A stretch of DNA of 64,000 nt from NCBI GenBank assembly GCA_029204225.1, contig CM055099.1:64479614-64543613 (forward strand), read 5' to 3'. Within the stretch, counting starts at the first letter, position 1; each line of letters starts with the position of its first letter. The notes under the pieces are model-generated. The model was not told the DNA's origin. It saw nothing but the letters and a program-made list of their open reading frames with translations, and searched no databases. This DNA is from Diphasiastrum complanatum (lineage: Eukaryota; Streptophyta; Lycopodiopsida; Lycopodiales; Lycopodiaceae). Shown here piece by piece: positions 1 through 11,259 of the stretch. The position numbers were made by a program, and so were the translations under genes.

Positions 1-1118
1 AGATGATGATGCTTAGAATTATTTGGAAAGTTTCAAAAGTTTGGGTCTGTTCAAAATTATAGTTCAAATTTGATCCAAGGCTAGGAGTACTTTTGAGAGT
101 GGTGGTGCTCATTTCACTTCCAATGAGAGGGTCTTTCTCACTAGTATTTTTTGCAAAGATAATGATTTCTCCCCTCGTGTAGCTCATCCTCATGATCCTT
201 GCCAATAAGCGCAATTTATCTCTTACTACTATTATATTTGTGATGTTGATTCAAGGGGGCAAAACTATATTTTTGCACATTGAACATGAATTGAAGTAAG
301 GAGCCTCCTCAATTATCTTGAAAACCATCAATAATTGCATTCCTTGCTCTAAGCTTATGAGTGTTACAGTTATCTATTGTTTCAATGATGTATGTTTTAC
401 CCTTTCTCATATATTAATACAGTTCTGTTGGTCGTAGCGGAAAAAAAAATCTTGAACCTTGAGACCTATTGCTAAATCTAAAAACTTCAACCTTGGTACT
501 TACGGGTGAATCTAATGAAACCTTTGAAGGGCAACACTAGAAGTAAATGATCACTTGGCATGCATTACAATCATTATTGACATCAAGGAAAAATCTATTG
601 GCAAGCATCATTAACTGCTACATTTCAACATTGGTGCACTACAATACATTTTGAAATTGGCATTCCATTGACATGCTGTGTACAAACTAGAAACTATTTT
701 GCAGAAGTTGGTAAATTATTATAAACGTTGAAGTTCTAAGTACATAAGAGATTTTCTATGAGACAAATAGACAATTTCTTCTATAGTCTTATACTCTAGG
801 TGACACTATTGAATGCCTCCAAATTCAGACCCTCGATGTTTTCTTGACTCAGGGTCTACTCCACTTAGCACACAATCGAGACTTGCAAGAGAAATAGAAA
901 GCAATTTATGTTTTACATTCAATACCTAGCATCTAAGGAGCTCCTGAATTATTAAATTAGAAGGCTCAAATTGTTATTAGCTAAGAAAAGTAAAGGATTT
1001 TCGCATGCTCATCCTTCCACCCACTTCTCATCAAGTAATGGATTTTTGGTGACTATGCTGCCCATTTTTGAACAGATTAAAAAGCAGAATAGTCACCTGT
1101 TTTTTTTAAAAAAAAACT
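1..1118. other. AT-rich non-coding stretch
   Basis: I see no gene here. The sequence is AT-rich and has no long frame with recognisable protein similarity. It may be old repeat debris or the distal 5' flank of the transporter exon that follows. Confidence 0.4.
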
Positions 1119-1232
1119 AGTGCAGATTTTGCCTGCGTCTGCCACGTGGCAGCATCGGATTGGTCTCAAATTTTTTTAGTGCTGATTCTGCTTGCGCCTG
1201 GCACATGGCAGCAAAGGATTGGTTTTAAAAGG
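1119..1232. repeat. Two-copy tandem repeat (about 59 bp) with a G-box palindrome
   Basis: Two diverged copies start at about 1119 and 1178. Each reads roughly 'agtgc(a/t)gatt(t/c)tgc(c/t)tgcg' followed by a 'cacgtggcagca'-like core. The first copy contains the perfect palindrome GCCACGTGGC at 1141-1150, a G-box core (CACGTG), which is a known bZIP/bHLH binding site in plant promoters. In the second copy it is changed to CACATG. It lies about 400 bp before the NPF exon, so a regulatory role is possible but unproven. Confidence 0.45.
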
Positions 1233-1273
1233 GTCCAAAAATCCATTACGCAATGGAAGGGGCCGGGCAGAGG

Positions 1274-1361
1274 CCATTCTGCCCGGTAAGGATTTCCAAA
1301 AAAAATTTAGGCTCCTGGAATGCTTAAAAAAATTTCTGAAAATCCTTAACGGGCAGAATGG
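1274..1361. repeat. Inverted repeat able to form a hairpin
   Basis: The arm at 1274-1297 (starting ccattctgcccg) is matched by the reverse complement of 1338-1361 with two mismatches. The 40-base loop is A/T-rich. A smaller overlapping palindrome (ccgggcag / ctgcccgg) begins at about 1263. It could be a foldback element or a stem-forming transcript; nothing more can be said. Confidence 0.6.
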
Positions 1362-1453
1362 ACTGTGCACGGCTCATTCACAATAAGAAACATGAAAAAC
1401 AACAACAACAAGAAACATGCAAAACAACAAGAACAACAACCAGCAGCTGCCAG

Positions 1454-1539
1454 CACCACCACTACCACGAAGAAGAGGAAGAAATAAGTAATTGTGCACC
1501 ACCACTACCACGAAGAATAGGAAGAAATAAGTAATTGTG
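1454..1539. repeat. 43-bp tandem duplication
   Basis: Units 1454-1496 and 1497-1539 are nearly identical (caccaccactaccacgaag...). They lie immediately upstream of the NPF exon, within what would be the 3' part of its preceding intron, or leader sequence if the gene is truncated. Confidence 0.8.
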
Positions 1540-1557
1540 CAGTTATCAGAATCATAG

Positions 1558-2523
1558 ATGCAGTGTGCTGTGAAATCTAGATCAGTCTCAGATAAGAATG
1601 TTGTGTATGTTGGTTGCAGATTCCTTGATATGGCAGCAGTGTATGAGTCTCTGGATCACAAAGACGTTAATGGACTAGATTCAAAGAAGCATGAGAGCCC
1701 TTGGAGACTTTGCACAGTAACTCAGGTTGAGGAAGTGAAGTTGATCCTGCGGTTGCTGCCCGTGTGTCTATGTTGCCTTACATACAGTGTCATAGGCGCT
1801 CAAGTAGCTACGTTTTTTACGAAGCAAGGAAATACCATGGATAGAAGAATGGGTCGCGTTAAAATTCCTCCAGCTTCACTACAAACCTTTGTCGTTGGCA
1901 CCAGTCTGTTGTTCATTCCAATCTATGATCGCATATTTGTCCCCGTTGCACGTCGCTTTACAGGCAACGTACGCGGGATCAGTATCCTGCAACGGTTGGG
2001 TACTGGATTCTGTTTGGGCATGCTCGCCATGGCTGCTGCATCAGCGACAGAGGCAAAGCGTTTGCGTGTTGCAAAAGAGCATGGTCTACTAGACAAGCCC
2101 ACCTCTACTATTCCTCTCACAATTTTCTGGCTAATACCACAATACGCCCTCCTGGGCATCAGCCATGACTGTTCAGTAGTGGCATTGCAAGAGCTCTGCT
2201 ACGATCAAATGCCAGACACACAGCGCAGCATGGGAGTGGCTATCTTCCTATGCACTGTGGCCCTGGGAAACTTCCTAACAAATCTGATAATCACCATAGT
2301 GAACAAGGCAACAGATGGAGGTAAGCATGGTGCCTGGATCAACGACAACATCAACAGATCGCACTTGGATTATTTCTATTGTTTGCTGGCGATCCTGGGC
2401 GTCATCAACCAGATCATCTTCGTGTTTGTTGCGCGTTGGTATTCCTACAAGAAGCCAGAGAGTGTAGAAGAAACTAAGCTTAGAGAGCAAACTTTGCCAA
2501 AAACTACAGCCATAGTTGCATGA
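1558..2523 (+). CDS. NPF (NRT1/PTR, POT family) transporter, C-terminal half / last exon
   Basis: Proton-coupled nitrate/peptide-type transporter of the plasma membrane or tonoplast; the substrate cannot be read from sequence. The frame gives 321 aa, but only from the motif RFLDMAA onward does it match the family, whose members are usually about 550-620 aa. Seen: the RFLD block, WRLCTVTQVEEVK, the cytosolic loop, then about six hydrophobic segments (TM7-12) including LQELCYDQMPDTQRSMG, and the ending NRSHLDYFYCLL...VARWYSYKK typical of the NPF5-like group. A splice acceptor (ggttgcag) ends at 1619, so the true exon is probably 1620-2523 with a phase-2 intron before it; the ATG at 1558 would then lie in intron. 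No N-terminal half occurs in the 1.5 kb upstream. Either the intron runs beyond the window or this is a 5'-truncated copy. The preserved exon is open to its TGA. Confidence 0.8.
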   Translation: MQCAVKSRSVSDKNVVYVGCRFLDMAAVYESLDHKDVNGLDSKKHESPWRLCTVTQVEEVKLILRLLPVCLCCLTYSVIGAQVATFFTKQGNTMDRRMGRVKIPPASLQTFVVGTSLLFIPIYDRIFVPVARRFTGNVRGISILQRLGTGFCLGMLAMAAASATEAKRLRVAKEHGLLDKPTSTIPLTIFWLIPQYALLGISHDCSVVALQELCYDQMPDTQRSMGVAIFLCTVALGNFLTNLIITIVNKATDGGKHGAWINDNINRSHLDYFYCLLAILGVINQIIFVFVARWYSYKKPESVEETKLREQTLPKTTAIVA

Positions 2524-2682
2524 TAATGATCTCTATTCCCTTTTTATTCTTTTTCATTATTTATTTTGAAGGCTTGCAAGCCCTATATATGTTGGTCATC
2601 TTCCAGAAACCTAAATGCCAATCTTATTTTTTGTTGTTGTTGTTGATGGGTGCACCTGCATCATCAATCGCAATCACACTAG

Positions 2683-2832
2683 CATTTTAATGCACAAATG
2701 TACAATTGTGTTAATCCGATCGAATTCAACTCTATCCCACTCGCACTCGCAAGATACCATTTTAATGCACAAATGTACAATTGTGTTAATCCGATCGAAT
2801 TCAACTCTATCCCACTCGCACTCGCAAGATAC
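2683..2832. repeat. 75-bp tandem duplication in the 3' flank of the NPF exon
   Basis: Copies 2683-2757 and 2758-2832 appear identical, indicating a recent duplication. The short frame running through them is a by-product of the repeat, not a gene. Confidence 0.9.
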
Positions 2833-2842
2833 CAATCTTTAG

Positions 2843-5800
2843 AATAAACTGAGGAAAAAATGACTATGCACTACAAGAAAGGGGAGGGTTTCCAATGCTA
2901 TTTTGTAACCTTTTCAAAAAAGATAGCCAAAAAGAATCGGCACAATGCTGGTCATTGTTGTGAGGTTTTCAGGCATTGACTGGCCGCGACAGTACAAGCC
3001 TTGGAAATTCCCTTGTTATATGCGTTGAAATTTTTGTTGTATTAGCTTCGAAATTTTTCTAGTAAAATTTGTTAAATAAGCTTTTTTCACAATATTATCA
3101 TGATCATGATCAAATGTGTAGCTGACATCACCACACACAACGTATTTTTGCATCCAGCAATCAATAACATAAATAAGGAGAGCAATTCATGTAGTTAGCA
3201 ACATAGTAAATTGCAGTACATCAATGTTATGTATAATATATTCATCATCTATCAATATTTGTGCTGATATCATCATTTGTCACACATTAGAGGAGTTTCA
3301 AACCCCAAAAGGGCTGTCTAAGAAATGCCTCATAAGAGAGAGATAAACCGTCAGATTTTAAAACTCTGACCGAGCCCGCACAACTTCGGTGACCTCACTA
3401 GTAATGTGTGTAGTTAATTGGAAGTTAGGTAGCTGCAATGCGTGGGTCCATACTAAGTCTTCAAGACTCTATTTTCTACCATTAACTAACATGACTCATG
3501 TAAATGCAAATCGTATTGGACATCAAAGTTTCCTTCCATCTACTCATAGCTTTCACATCAAAGGAGAACAGTCTTATCGAGCTGAATATCATCCAAGAAA
3601 CTTTGAATAGATTGGATCACAATGAGCACCAACATGAACCTAAATTTTTGCAATTCAGAAAACATGGAGTGTGTTGGATCAAAAGGAGTGGCAAGGCTAT
3701 TTCAAACTTTTTCAATTCAAAATTTTGCAATTTCAACACACATCTATTGAAAAAGTGTTTTGTTCATAACTGCAAAGCTTTGATTTTGCATATCAAGCAA
3801 GAAACATGGAGTGTGTTGGATCAAAAAGAGCGCCAAAGGTCATTTCAAACTTTTGCAGTTGAAATTTTTTAGGAAACATTGTGATCTATGGGTTGATGGA
3901 AGTTTATATCCAATCGATCCAAGCTCAATGCAACATCCAAATTTTAGATCAGTCACACAACTCATACTGTTTTTGTGTGAAGGACACAATGGCCTATTGG
4001 GTTATTGTGAAAGTTTGAAAAGTTATGGCACTAGTAATGCAATTGTCAAAAGAGTGATGAGAGTGCTACTAATTATGTATTGAGAGTCAAAGACATTCAT
4101 AGGGAGCTTGTTTGTATTGGAAAACAGTAGATAGTAAGATAATCTTAGTGTTGAAGTTGGATGGATTAGAACTTATTAAAAGACAAAAAATGGAAAGAGT
4201 AAGTATAACACTCATGAATGGAGTACTTCAAAAGATAAATGATCAAAGAACTTCAATGTTCAGTCTGAGAATGACATCTAGTGATTGGAAACCTTTGAGT
4301 ATGATTTCTTATCATCTAAAAAATTATGTATTTTATTTGGATTTTATATAATTATCAATTGAATAAATTTTTTATCTCATTTGATAGATTTTAAAAGAAG
4401 ATCATGATAGTTTGTCATAGATGTCTAGTGTAACAACTAATCCAAATCTATGAAAGAGCATATGGATGAGAACTTTTCAATGTATTCGGAATAGGAGACT
4501 TCAAGGCAGAGTGATAACTGGCTGGTGATTTGAAAATTTTAAAATGTATGTTTAATGTTTCCCATTGAGCAATCTCCATGTTAAAAAATGTGCATTTAAA
4601 GACCTTGTGAATAGATCCACCACGACCTACATGCATGGTGACAGTGTGCATTCTACCAAATTACTCTTGATCAACTCAGATTTTAATGAGCTATTAAACA
4701 AGATTTGGATCTATGCAAAAGCTCTTGAACACAAAAAGTAATCATCCATCAAAGACAAGCCATTTCCATGCACATCCATGAAAAAACTAAGTGTTACTCA
4801 AGATCTTAGAGAGAGACAAACTCTTTTCAAGTTTCAAACTCTTGTAATGGATGATTCTGGGTTATAATCGATTCCACTAGGCCAAGGAATGTTGGAAGGA
4901 GTCACTCACCATATAAAACATTTGTTAGTAGTTTCTTGTGGTGACAAGATCCCGGTGTCCTTGTCTACCGGTCTTTGATCAATGTGTATTGTTGTGGCAC
5001 AAGTGATCAAGTGCACATCATTACAAGTTAATTTGGAGTGGATTGTGTGAGTTTTGAATCACTATAACAAGTTAAACATGGAGTGTAGAGTATCAGTTCT
5101 TTTGTTTTGTTCAACAACTTGTGCAATTTTTCTCCACTAAAAAGGTTTACTTGTGGTTGAGTTCTTTGTTAGTATGCTTGTCGTTGGGTTTGTAGATTGG
5201 GCTTGCATCTACAAACCCCAACCTCTCTAACATTAGTATAAAAAATGTTTGTAAGACATTTATTCAATTTATTTCAATGCATATATATGCTTTCATTTGT
5301 TGATACAAAGATGTGGGAGTTGTGTGTGATCGTCTATCACTTGATTGAAACCAATTCTTCCATGCTCAAGGTTTATTCGTGAACAACAACAACAATACTT
5401 ATCTTAAACCAAAATGGTATGTGTCAGTCATATATGCTTTGGCAAAACCAAGTCAATTGAGGACATTTTGTTTATATTTGAGAAATGGACTAGGGTCCTC
5501 CACAATAAGGTGAGTTCAAAGAGTTGTTTATTGTAGCTAACCACTGTAGATTGAAACTCCAACTGCTACGTCATTGACATATAGGAGTCATGTGCTCCAT
5601 GTTTAGGCTTGGCCAATTATCTGATGTACAACGTATATTTGTGCAAATTCATCTAATATCCATTAGTGTGATTGCGTTGCGCTGACTACAAGAAAAAATG
5701 GGTTGGTTTGCATATTGTGCTATGCATGTTGATTTGAACTTTTGGACAATCCCCTTTTTTTTGGGGGGGGCAGTTTTCAACTCAAACTCATATGAAAATA

Positions 5801-6285
5801 ACACATCAACTTCAAGAGAATCGTCATTACCATGATATTTTAAGTGCTCTCATGGAGAACCTAAAAAAAATGGAGTGAAGAACATTTCATGTGTTGATTT
5901 CCAAGAATAATAATGCCAAGGGAGGGGCTTGGGTCTCCATTCACCAGTGGGCCACAAGTATTTAGGTGCTTAGCACATATTTTTCACATTTTACTAAAGA
6001 TAACAATTTTTTGTTTCGTTCTATTTTCAAGCATCTCATTATGCCAAGGAATGACATCATCATGTGGCCGACCCTAGGGCTAGGGTGGCAGCCCGGGGTC
6101 CCCTTGATTTTTCAAGGCTCCCTCCCACCTTTGTCGAGGCTGACTTGCAGCCCAAGGGCCCTCCGAACTCAGAAGCCATGTTGGGCCGAGTTCCACTCTT
6201 ATTTTTCCAAGGCCAACCCATCTTTTATTTACAAGGGAGTGTGATTGTGGGTGGTGCTTTAGTGGAGGACTTTGTGAGAGTGAGT
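2843..6285. other. Intergenic region, no gene recognised
   Basis: AT-rich with only short frames. Diverged direct repeats containing 'aaacatggagtgtgttggatc' variants occur at about 3660 and 3805. A frame at 3811-4083 and one at 4112-4351 have no similarity I recognise. The region 4850-5400 has an LTR-like look but no pair or primer site could be established. Poly-T/poly-G runs lie at 5752-5770. Confidence 0.4.
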
Positions 6286-7772
6286 ATGGGTGTAGAGGTG
6301 GTGTGGGCAGTGGTGCTTGGACTTGCAAGTGTGTATCTCTTTATCTCTCTGCAATGGAACAAACAGTACAAGAAGATGAAAGGTGCACCACCAGGCTCCA
6401 TGAGATGGCCTTTCCTGGGTGAGACATTGGACTACATCCTCACTCATGCATCTAGAGATCCTGATGTTTTCATGGAAAAGCACAAAGCAAAGTGAGTTTA
6501 CTATTTCTGATTACATTCAAATTGCAGCTGAGCAACTGTATAGTAATAGATAGAAAGAGGTAGCTGATAAATATCCATAATTGCAAGTATGGAAATGTGT
6601 TCACATCCAATCTGTTTGGGAGCCCAACAATCGTCACAGTAGTAACTGAAGTGAGCAAGTTTGTTCTACAAAATGAGAACAAGTATTTTCGTGCTAGCTA
6701 CTCCAAATCATTTGTAGATCTTCTGGGGAAATACTCCCTTTTGGAAATCCATGGAGAGTTACACAAAAGGCTACATGGATTAGTTCTCATGTTTCTAAAC
6801 TCTTTCAAGCTCAAAGACTACCTGATGGACGACATGGAGAGATATGTGCAAAGCATGCTCAACACTTGGCAGAACCGAGTGGTGTACGTTCAGAAGGAAG
6901 CCAGGCTGGTAAGAAATGTTATATTCTCACTTCCTCCGAGCTAGGAAGCTCTCTTTTATGTTCTCTCAGCTCGCTGGAACTGTGTCGATGTTGATGAGGT
7001 TGAAGTGGTCTTGGCTGCAGATGACGTTTAGTTCGATTGCAAAACAGCTTTTGAGCTTTATTCCCGGAGAAAAGATGCAATACTTGAAAAATGACTACAC
7101 TCGTTATCTTGGTGGATTTTTCTCCATGCCAATTACTCTACCAGGGACAACCTACAACAAAGCCATTCAAGTGAGTCAAATTGCCGCTCTTCCATAGTTG
7201 TTGGCTTCTAGTTTGAGCTTGAATAGATCTATTTACTTCTACCAAGGGTGTTGCAAAATCTAGAAATTGTCATATGGGCGAAAGATCACTGACCAATTTA
7301 TGCTCGATTCTTGTGATCAGGCGAGAAAGAAAATTGTAAGAAATCTGACAGTGGCCATCAACGAGAGAAAGCAGGATAAGACAACTAAATACAAGGATGT
7401 GCTAGTAGCGTTGCTAGATGAGAAAGACGCTAACGGTGAAAATCTAACTGATGACCAGATTATCGACAGCATTTTGGCATTGCTTGCAGCTGGACATGAA
7501 AGCACAGCCATCAGCATGACACTTGCTGCCAAGTACTTGACTGATTGCCCAAAAGCGCTGCACCAGCTAAGGGTAAGTAGCAGTAGACATGATCGAATTA
7601 CTGTGTGTTCTAATTTCAACATGCAGAGTATGAGGGTGATTATTCTTTACTCAATTTGACTTACCTAGCTATGATGTTTTGATCACAGGAAAAACATCAA
7701 AACATAAAGGAGAAGAAACTCGAAAAAAGTTTGACATGGAATGATTACAAAAACATTCCATTTACGTAAAAT
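6286..7772 (+). pseudogene. CYP90A-like cytochrome P450 pseudogene (brassinosteroid-type), 3'-truncated
   Basis: Five exons match the CYP90 group of the CYP85 clan, which hydroxylates brassinosteroid precursors at the ER. Exons: 6286-6491 (membrane anchor, PPGSMRWPFLGETLDYI), 6587-6908 (NLFGSPTIV, LLGKYSLL, HKRLH), 7021-7170 (MTFSSIAKQLLSFIPGE, FFSMP), 7321-7572 (I-helix LLAAGHEST, the oxygen-binding motif) and 7689-7772 (K-helix approach, TWNDYKNIPFT). Breaks: the exon 2 acceptor reads AA (6585-6586) where AG is needed to keep frame; exon 5 has TAA at 7767-7769 where relatives have Gln; and the ExxR, PERF and heme-cysteine (FxxGxRxCxG) exons are absent from the following 2.5 kb. The other exon borders and reading frames are intact, so inactivation looks recent. 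The N-terminal Met at 6286 fits family length. CYP90A fits better than 90B/90D by eye, but subfamily is not certain. Confidence 0.85.
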
Positions 7773-8572
7773 GTAAGAACGTGTTTCCAACTAATACTTA
7801 AAACATTTTATGTTATTCAAGTTACCCACAAGCAATTTTGCAGATCGGGCTCCACAACAAAAAAAATGTGGATCTACAACAAAAAATGCAACAAAACTAA
7901 AAATTGCAAGTGCAAAAAAAAGTGCAGACATCAAAACAGATGCTAATATACTACATCTAACAGATCGGCCTATTCCGACGGGCATTCCGAGACCGATTAT
8001 GCTCACTGTTTTCTGTGGATCTGCCTACTCCTATTCACTACTCAAAACCTACAAAATAAATGTGAAGTCAAAAAATACAAGGCTGTTATTACAATACAAT
8101 GAAGACTAGAAGGTGTGAGAGAGAGAGAGTGTGTGAGAAAAACAAAGGGGGAGAGAGATTACCTTGGATCCATTAGCTTCATCCTCCATCTTCCCTTTTG
8201 TCACCTCCATCACAACACAATGGCATTAGCTAAGATCCTATCACAAGCACAAATAGAGATGTAATGTTCTTAATGAGCTTACCATTTCACTTTGCAAGGA
8301 GGATACCAAAAGAAACAAGAGCAAGAGGAGCAATGAGGAAACAAGGAACAAGAGGAAGAGCAAATGGAGATAGCTAAAGTAAGAGCAAGAGGGGCAATAA
8401 GAGGGTGAGGACCACACACCAAGGAGACAAAAACTAGCAGGTATGAGCATCAATACTATCACCCACTCCCATGTTCTCTTCTCAAAAGTCACGACAAGGG
8501 ACAGATTTTTCAAAATTTTAAAGAATATGTTCCAGCCTCAATATAACCTAGTTATTCAGTGAACTATTCCGA
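7773..8572. other. Region after the P450 relic, no gene
   Basis: No K-helix, PERF or heme-binding exon is visible. There is a GA-rich tract at 8110-8160 and purine-rich sequence at 8290-8400. Short frames are not conserved-looking. Confidence 0.5.
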
Positions 8573-9060
8573 GGCCTGCAATTTTTTTTGAAATTTGAAA
8601 GTAGTGAGTTTTCTGAATCCCAGTTTTTGTAGGGTTATTTCGAGGTCCGTCTACCAAGGTCCCTATTTCTAGTGCTCGGAAAAACCGGCATAATATATGA
8701 ATTGAATTGGCAACTTTTCTTAAATCAAACCAGCATTAGAGATATAATGTAGGATGCTTACTTCTTAAAAATCGATGAATTTTTTTTAATAAAGGACTCA
8801 TGCACATTATTTCAATGCTTCAAGAAAAAAGGCCTGCAAATTTTTTGAAATTTGTCTTTTTCAGCACTAGTGAGTTTTCAAAATAGTAATCTTCCTAGGG
8901 TTATTCTGAGGTTCATTTACATATGTCCCTATTTCTAGTGCTCAAGAAAATCGACATAGTATAGGAATGGAACTGGCAACTTATCTCAAATCAAATCGGC
9001 TTCAGAAATATAATGCAAGGATGCTTACTTCTTAAACATCGATGAATTTTTTTTTTTGTG
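8573..9060. repeat. Diverged tandem repeat, period about 258 bp
   Basis: Copies begin at 8573 and 8831, both with 'ggcctgcaa' followed by shared blocks 'ccctatttctagtgctc', 'ggatgcttacttcttaaa' and 'atcgatgaattttttt'. Divergence is clear, so the duplication is old. The function is unknown. Confidence 0.75.
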
Positions 9061-9396
9061 AGAAATTTTTTGTTTAGTAAATATATATGCAAGATTTTAA
9101 ACTACTAGCTTTTGAATATATAAGATGCTTTAATATTAATGCTTTAATATTTTAATACTATAGCTTTTGAATATATAGGATGCTTTAATATTTTGAATAT
9201 GTATATTGTTTTAATACTTTAGGAAAATGGGAAAGTTCTTCATTGTAGGTGCTCGATCTTCTGCACAAGTTTTTGTACAAGTGTTACATTTTTGTGTTTA
9301 GATGATAGATGGCTAATACCTAACCTTGTAACACATGATAGTACCAAGAAAATAACCGTTGGACCTTGTAACACTAGCCTCTTACCCCTAAATCGA

Positions 9397-10155
9397 TCGC
9401 CTTGATGAACGATGTTCATCAAGAATGCACTTGCACTACCCAAGTAAGTGCCATACAACTAAGGTAGGTTGAACAATGTCTGTGAAAATAATTCGTTCAA
9501 TTTCTCTTGTAAAAGAAAATTCATGAGACTTGCACTAGACTCAAAATTACTCAAAATTATGTAATGATGCACATAGGCATGGATATCACAAGATGTTAGT
9601 TGGCCTTGTCACAAACAATGAGTAGGGAGTTATACATCAAGATGCTATGACAGAGTTCGAATATTATGCGCTTAACTTTGTTTTCATGTTGTGAGATATC
9701 ATGACATACTTTGCCAATGACATATGGTGAGATGATAACAAGTAACATATTTTATCATCAATTTTCATTAGTTTAGGAGTACTGAAGAGGCTAGCCATGT
9801 AATGATGCACATAGGCATGGATATCACAAGATTATAGTTGGCCTTGTCACAAGCAATGAGTAGGGACTTAGACCTATCTTGAATTTATAAATTGTAAGTT
9901 GGGGAGTACTAGTTGTGGATATTATTGCCTTGGGTACGACCCTTGGAATTATTGCTACTAGAGATCTTGCTCTAGAGGTCAATAACGAAGGTCACCTAAA
10001 CTGATCACCTTGACAAACGACGTTCATCAAGAATGCTCTTGCACTATCCAAGTAAATGCCATACAACTAAGCTAGGTTGAACAATCAAAAAAATTTGTTC
10101 AATTTTTCTTGTAAAAGAAAATTCAAGAGACTTGCACTATTATCAAAATTACTAA
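9397..10155. repeat. Interleaved direct repeats (about 150 bp and 75 bp units)
   Basis: A unit at 9397-9560 (gatcgccttgatgaacg...) recurs at 10003-10155. Another at 9561-9632 (taatgatgcacataggcatg) recurs at 9799-9869. The order A-B-B'-A' suggests segmental duplications in decayed repeat DNA. No coding content is seen. Confidence 0.75.
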
Positions 10156-10289
10156 ACATGTCTTGTATTCGTCTCAGTGTATTCAATTTGTTTATGACAT
10201 GTATTGCTCTCTAATTGTGTTTGATCCATTGTTACTTGTCAAGGTGAACCAGTGCAAATGGCAAGTTCACATTCTTCTTGTTCAGATGA

Positions 10290-10997
10290 TGAGGCAGGAC
10301 CATCACATATTGGATCAGAGGCCTAGTTATACCAGAGATTCACCATGCCCTTGTGCACGATGTAAGTATGCACTGCAACGAGAGCGACGTAGTACGATAT
10401 CACATGTATGGACAATTAGATGAGGTGGCCATTGCAGGTACATCATCTACTTGCATCAATTGTCTATTCTTAGTCCATCCTAGACTATTGCTATTGTGGT
10501 AATTACAATGTTCTCTCCTAACATTGATCCATATTTCTACTTTAGGCACTGTCCATAGCCGTTGGATTGTTTTCTTGGAACGATTCATGAAAACATTGAA
10601 AGGCTTTGTAAGACAAAGAGCAAGGCCTGAGGGTAGCATGGCGGAAGGATGGCTAGTGCAAGAGTCCATGGTTTATATCATGGAGTTCCTTGCTCATAGC
10701 GATTCTTCTAATCCTCATCTTTAGGATAAGAAGGATGATGAGCGTGTTGTTGGAGAGGTTCCTCAAGGAAAAGGAGTGATCATGAGAATGAGTGAGTTTT
10801 GCATTCTTAATAGCAAAGAAATGCAAAAGTGGATTTTGCCATCCGAAGAGGCCAAGGCTCGTAGACAAACCGCTCGAGCCACTTTTAGGAGAGGGCATAG
10901 AAGACAACCATATCCACCTGACCTCGCCCTTCTACCCAAGGACATGACACTTGATTGGCTATGTGATGCCCTTAGAAAAGCCTCAGCAAACAACTAG
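10290..10997 (+). mobile_element. CACTA (En/Spm) transposase fragment
   Basis: Remnant of the transposase gene of a CACTA DNA transposon. At 10337-10423 a cysteine block (CPCARCKYALQ...) resembles the N-terminal transposase-associated domain. At 10555-10690 the frame RWIVFLERFMKTLKGFVR, then RPEGSMAEGWLVQES, matches the conserved DUF4218 domain. At 10790-10990 a weaker tail (FCILNSKEMQKWI) fits the segment after it. The central transposase catalytic part is missing and frames are broken. It abuts the gypsy element that begins by 11053. Confidence 0.7.
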
Positions 10998-11052
10998 GAA
11001 GTAATAGAGAGAGACCAAAAATTTGCAAGGGGGTGCGATTTACACGTAAGCT

Positions 11053-11253
11053 ATGATGATCATTTTTATAGATGACCTCTGTGGGGCAACCACTGTCACA
11101 GAACATCTCACCATGCTTGAGAAGTGTTTTCAGAAGTGCACAGTAACCTGTATAGCCTTGAATGCTAACAAGTGCCTATTCGGAGTTCCTTATGGGGTAC
11201 CGTTAGGACATGTTATTAGCAAGTACGGCATGGCAACTAATCCAGAAAAATAG
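11053..11253 (+). pseudogene. Ty3/gypsy reverse transcriptase, C-terminal fragment
   Basis: Retrotransposon reverse transcriptase starting at the catalytic FIDDLCG (xDD) motif and running through LGHVISKYGMATNPEK, the conserved 'LGH.VS..G...DP.K' block. Everything upstream (the RT fingers, protease, gag) is missing, so the element is 5'-truncated. The frame stops at 11251 and continues in another frame, a frameshift. Confidence 0.85.
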
Positions 11254-11259
11254 CTATGC

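Noticed and set aside
2615-2842. 75-aa frame in the 3' flank of the NPF exon
   Set aside because: It is made of a 75-bp tandem duplication whose length happens to be a multiple of three.
4838-5400. LTR of a copia element
   Set aside because: An LTR-like look, but no TG..CA borders with a primer site, and no second copy in the window.
7810-8109. Continuation of the P450 (ExxR or heme exon)
   Set aside because: No ExxR, PERF or FxxGxRxCxG motif can be read in any frame; the frame is Lys-rich and unrelated.
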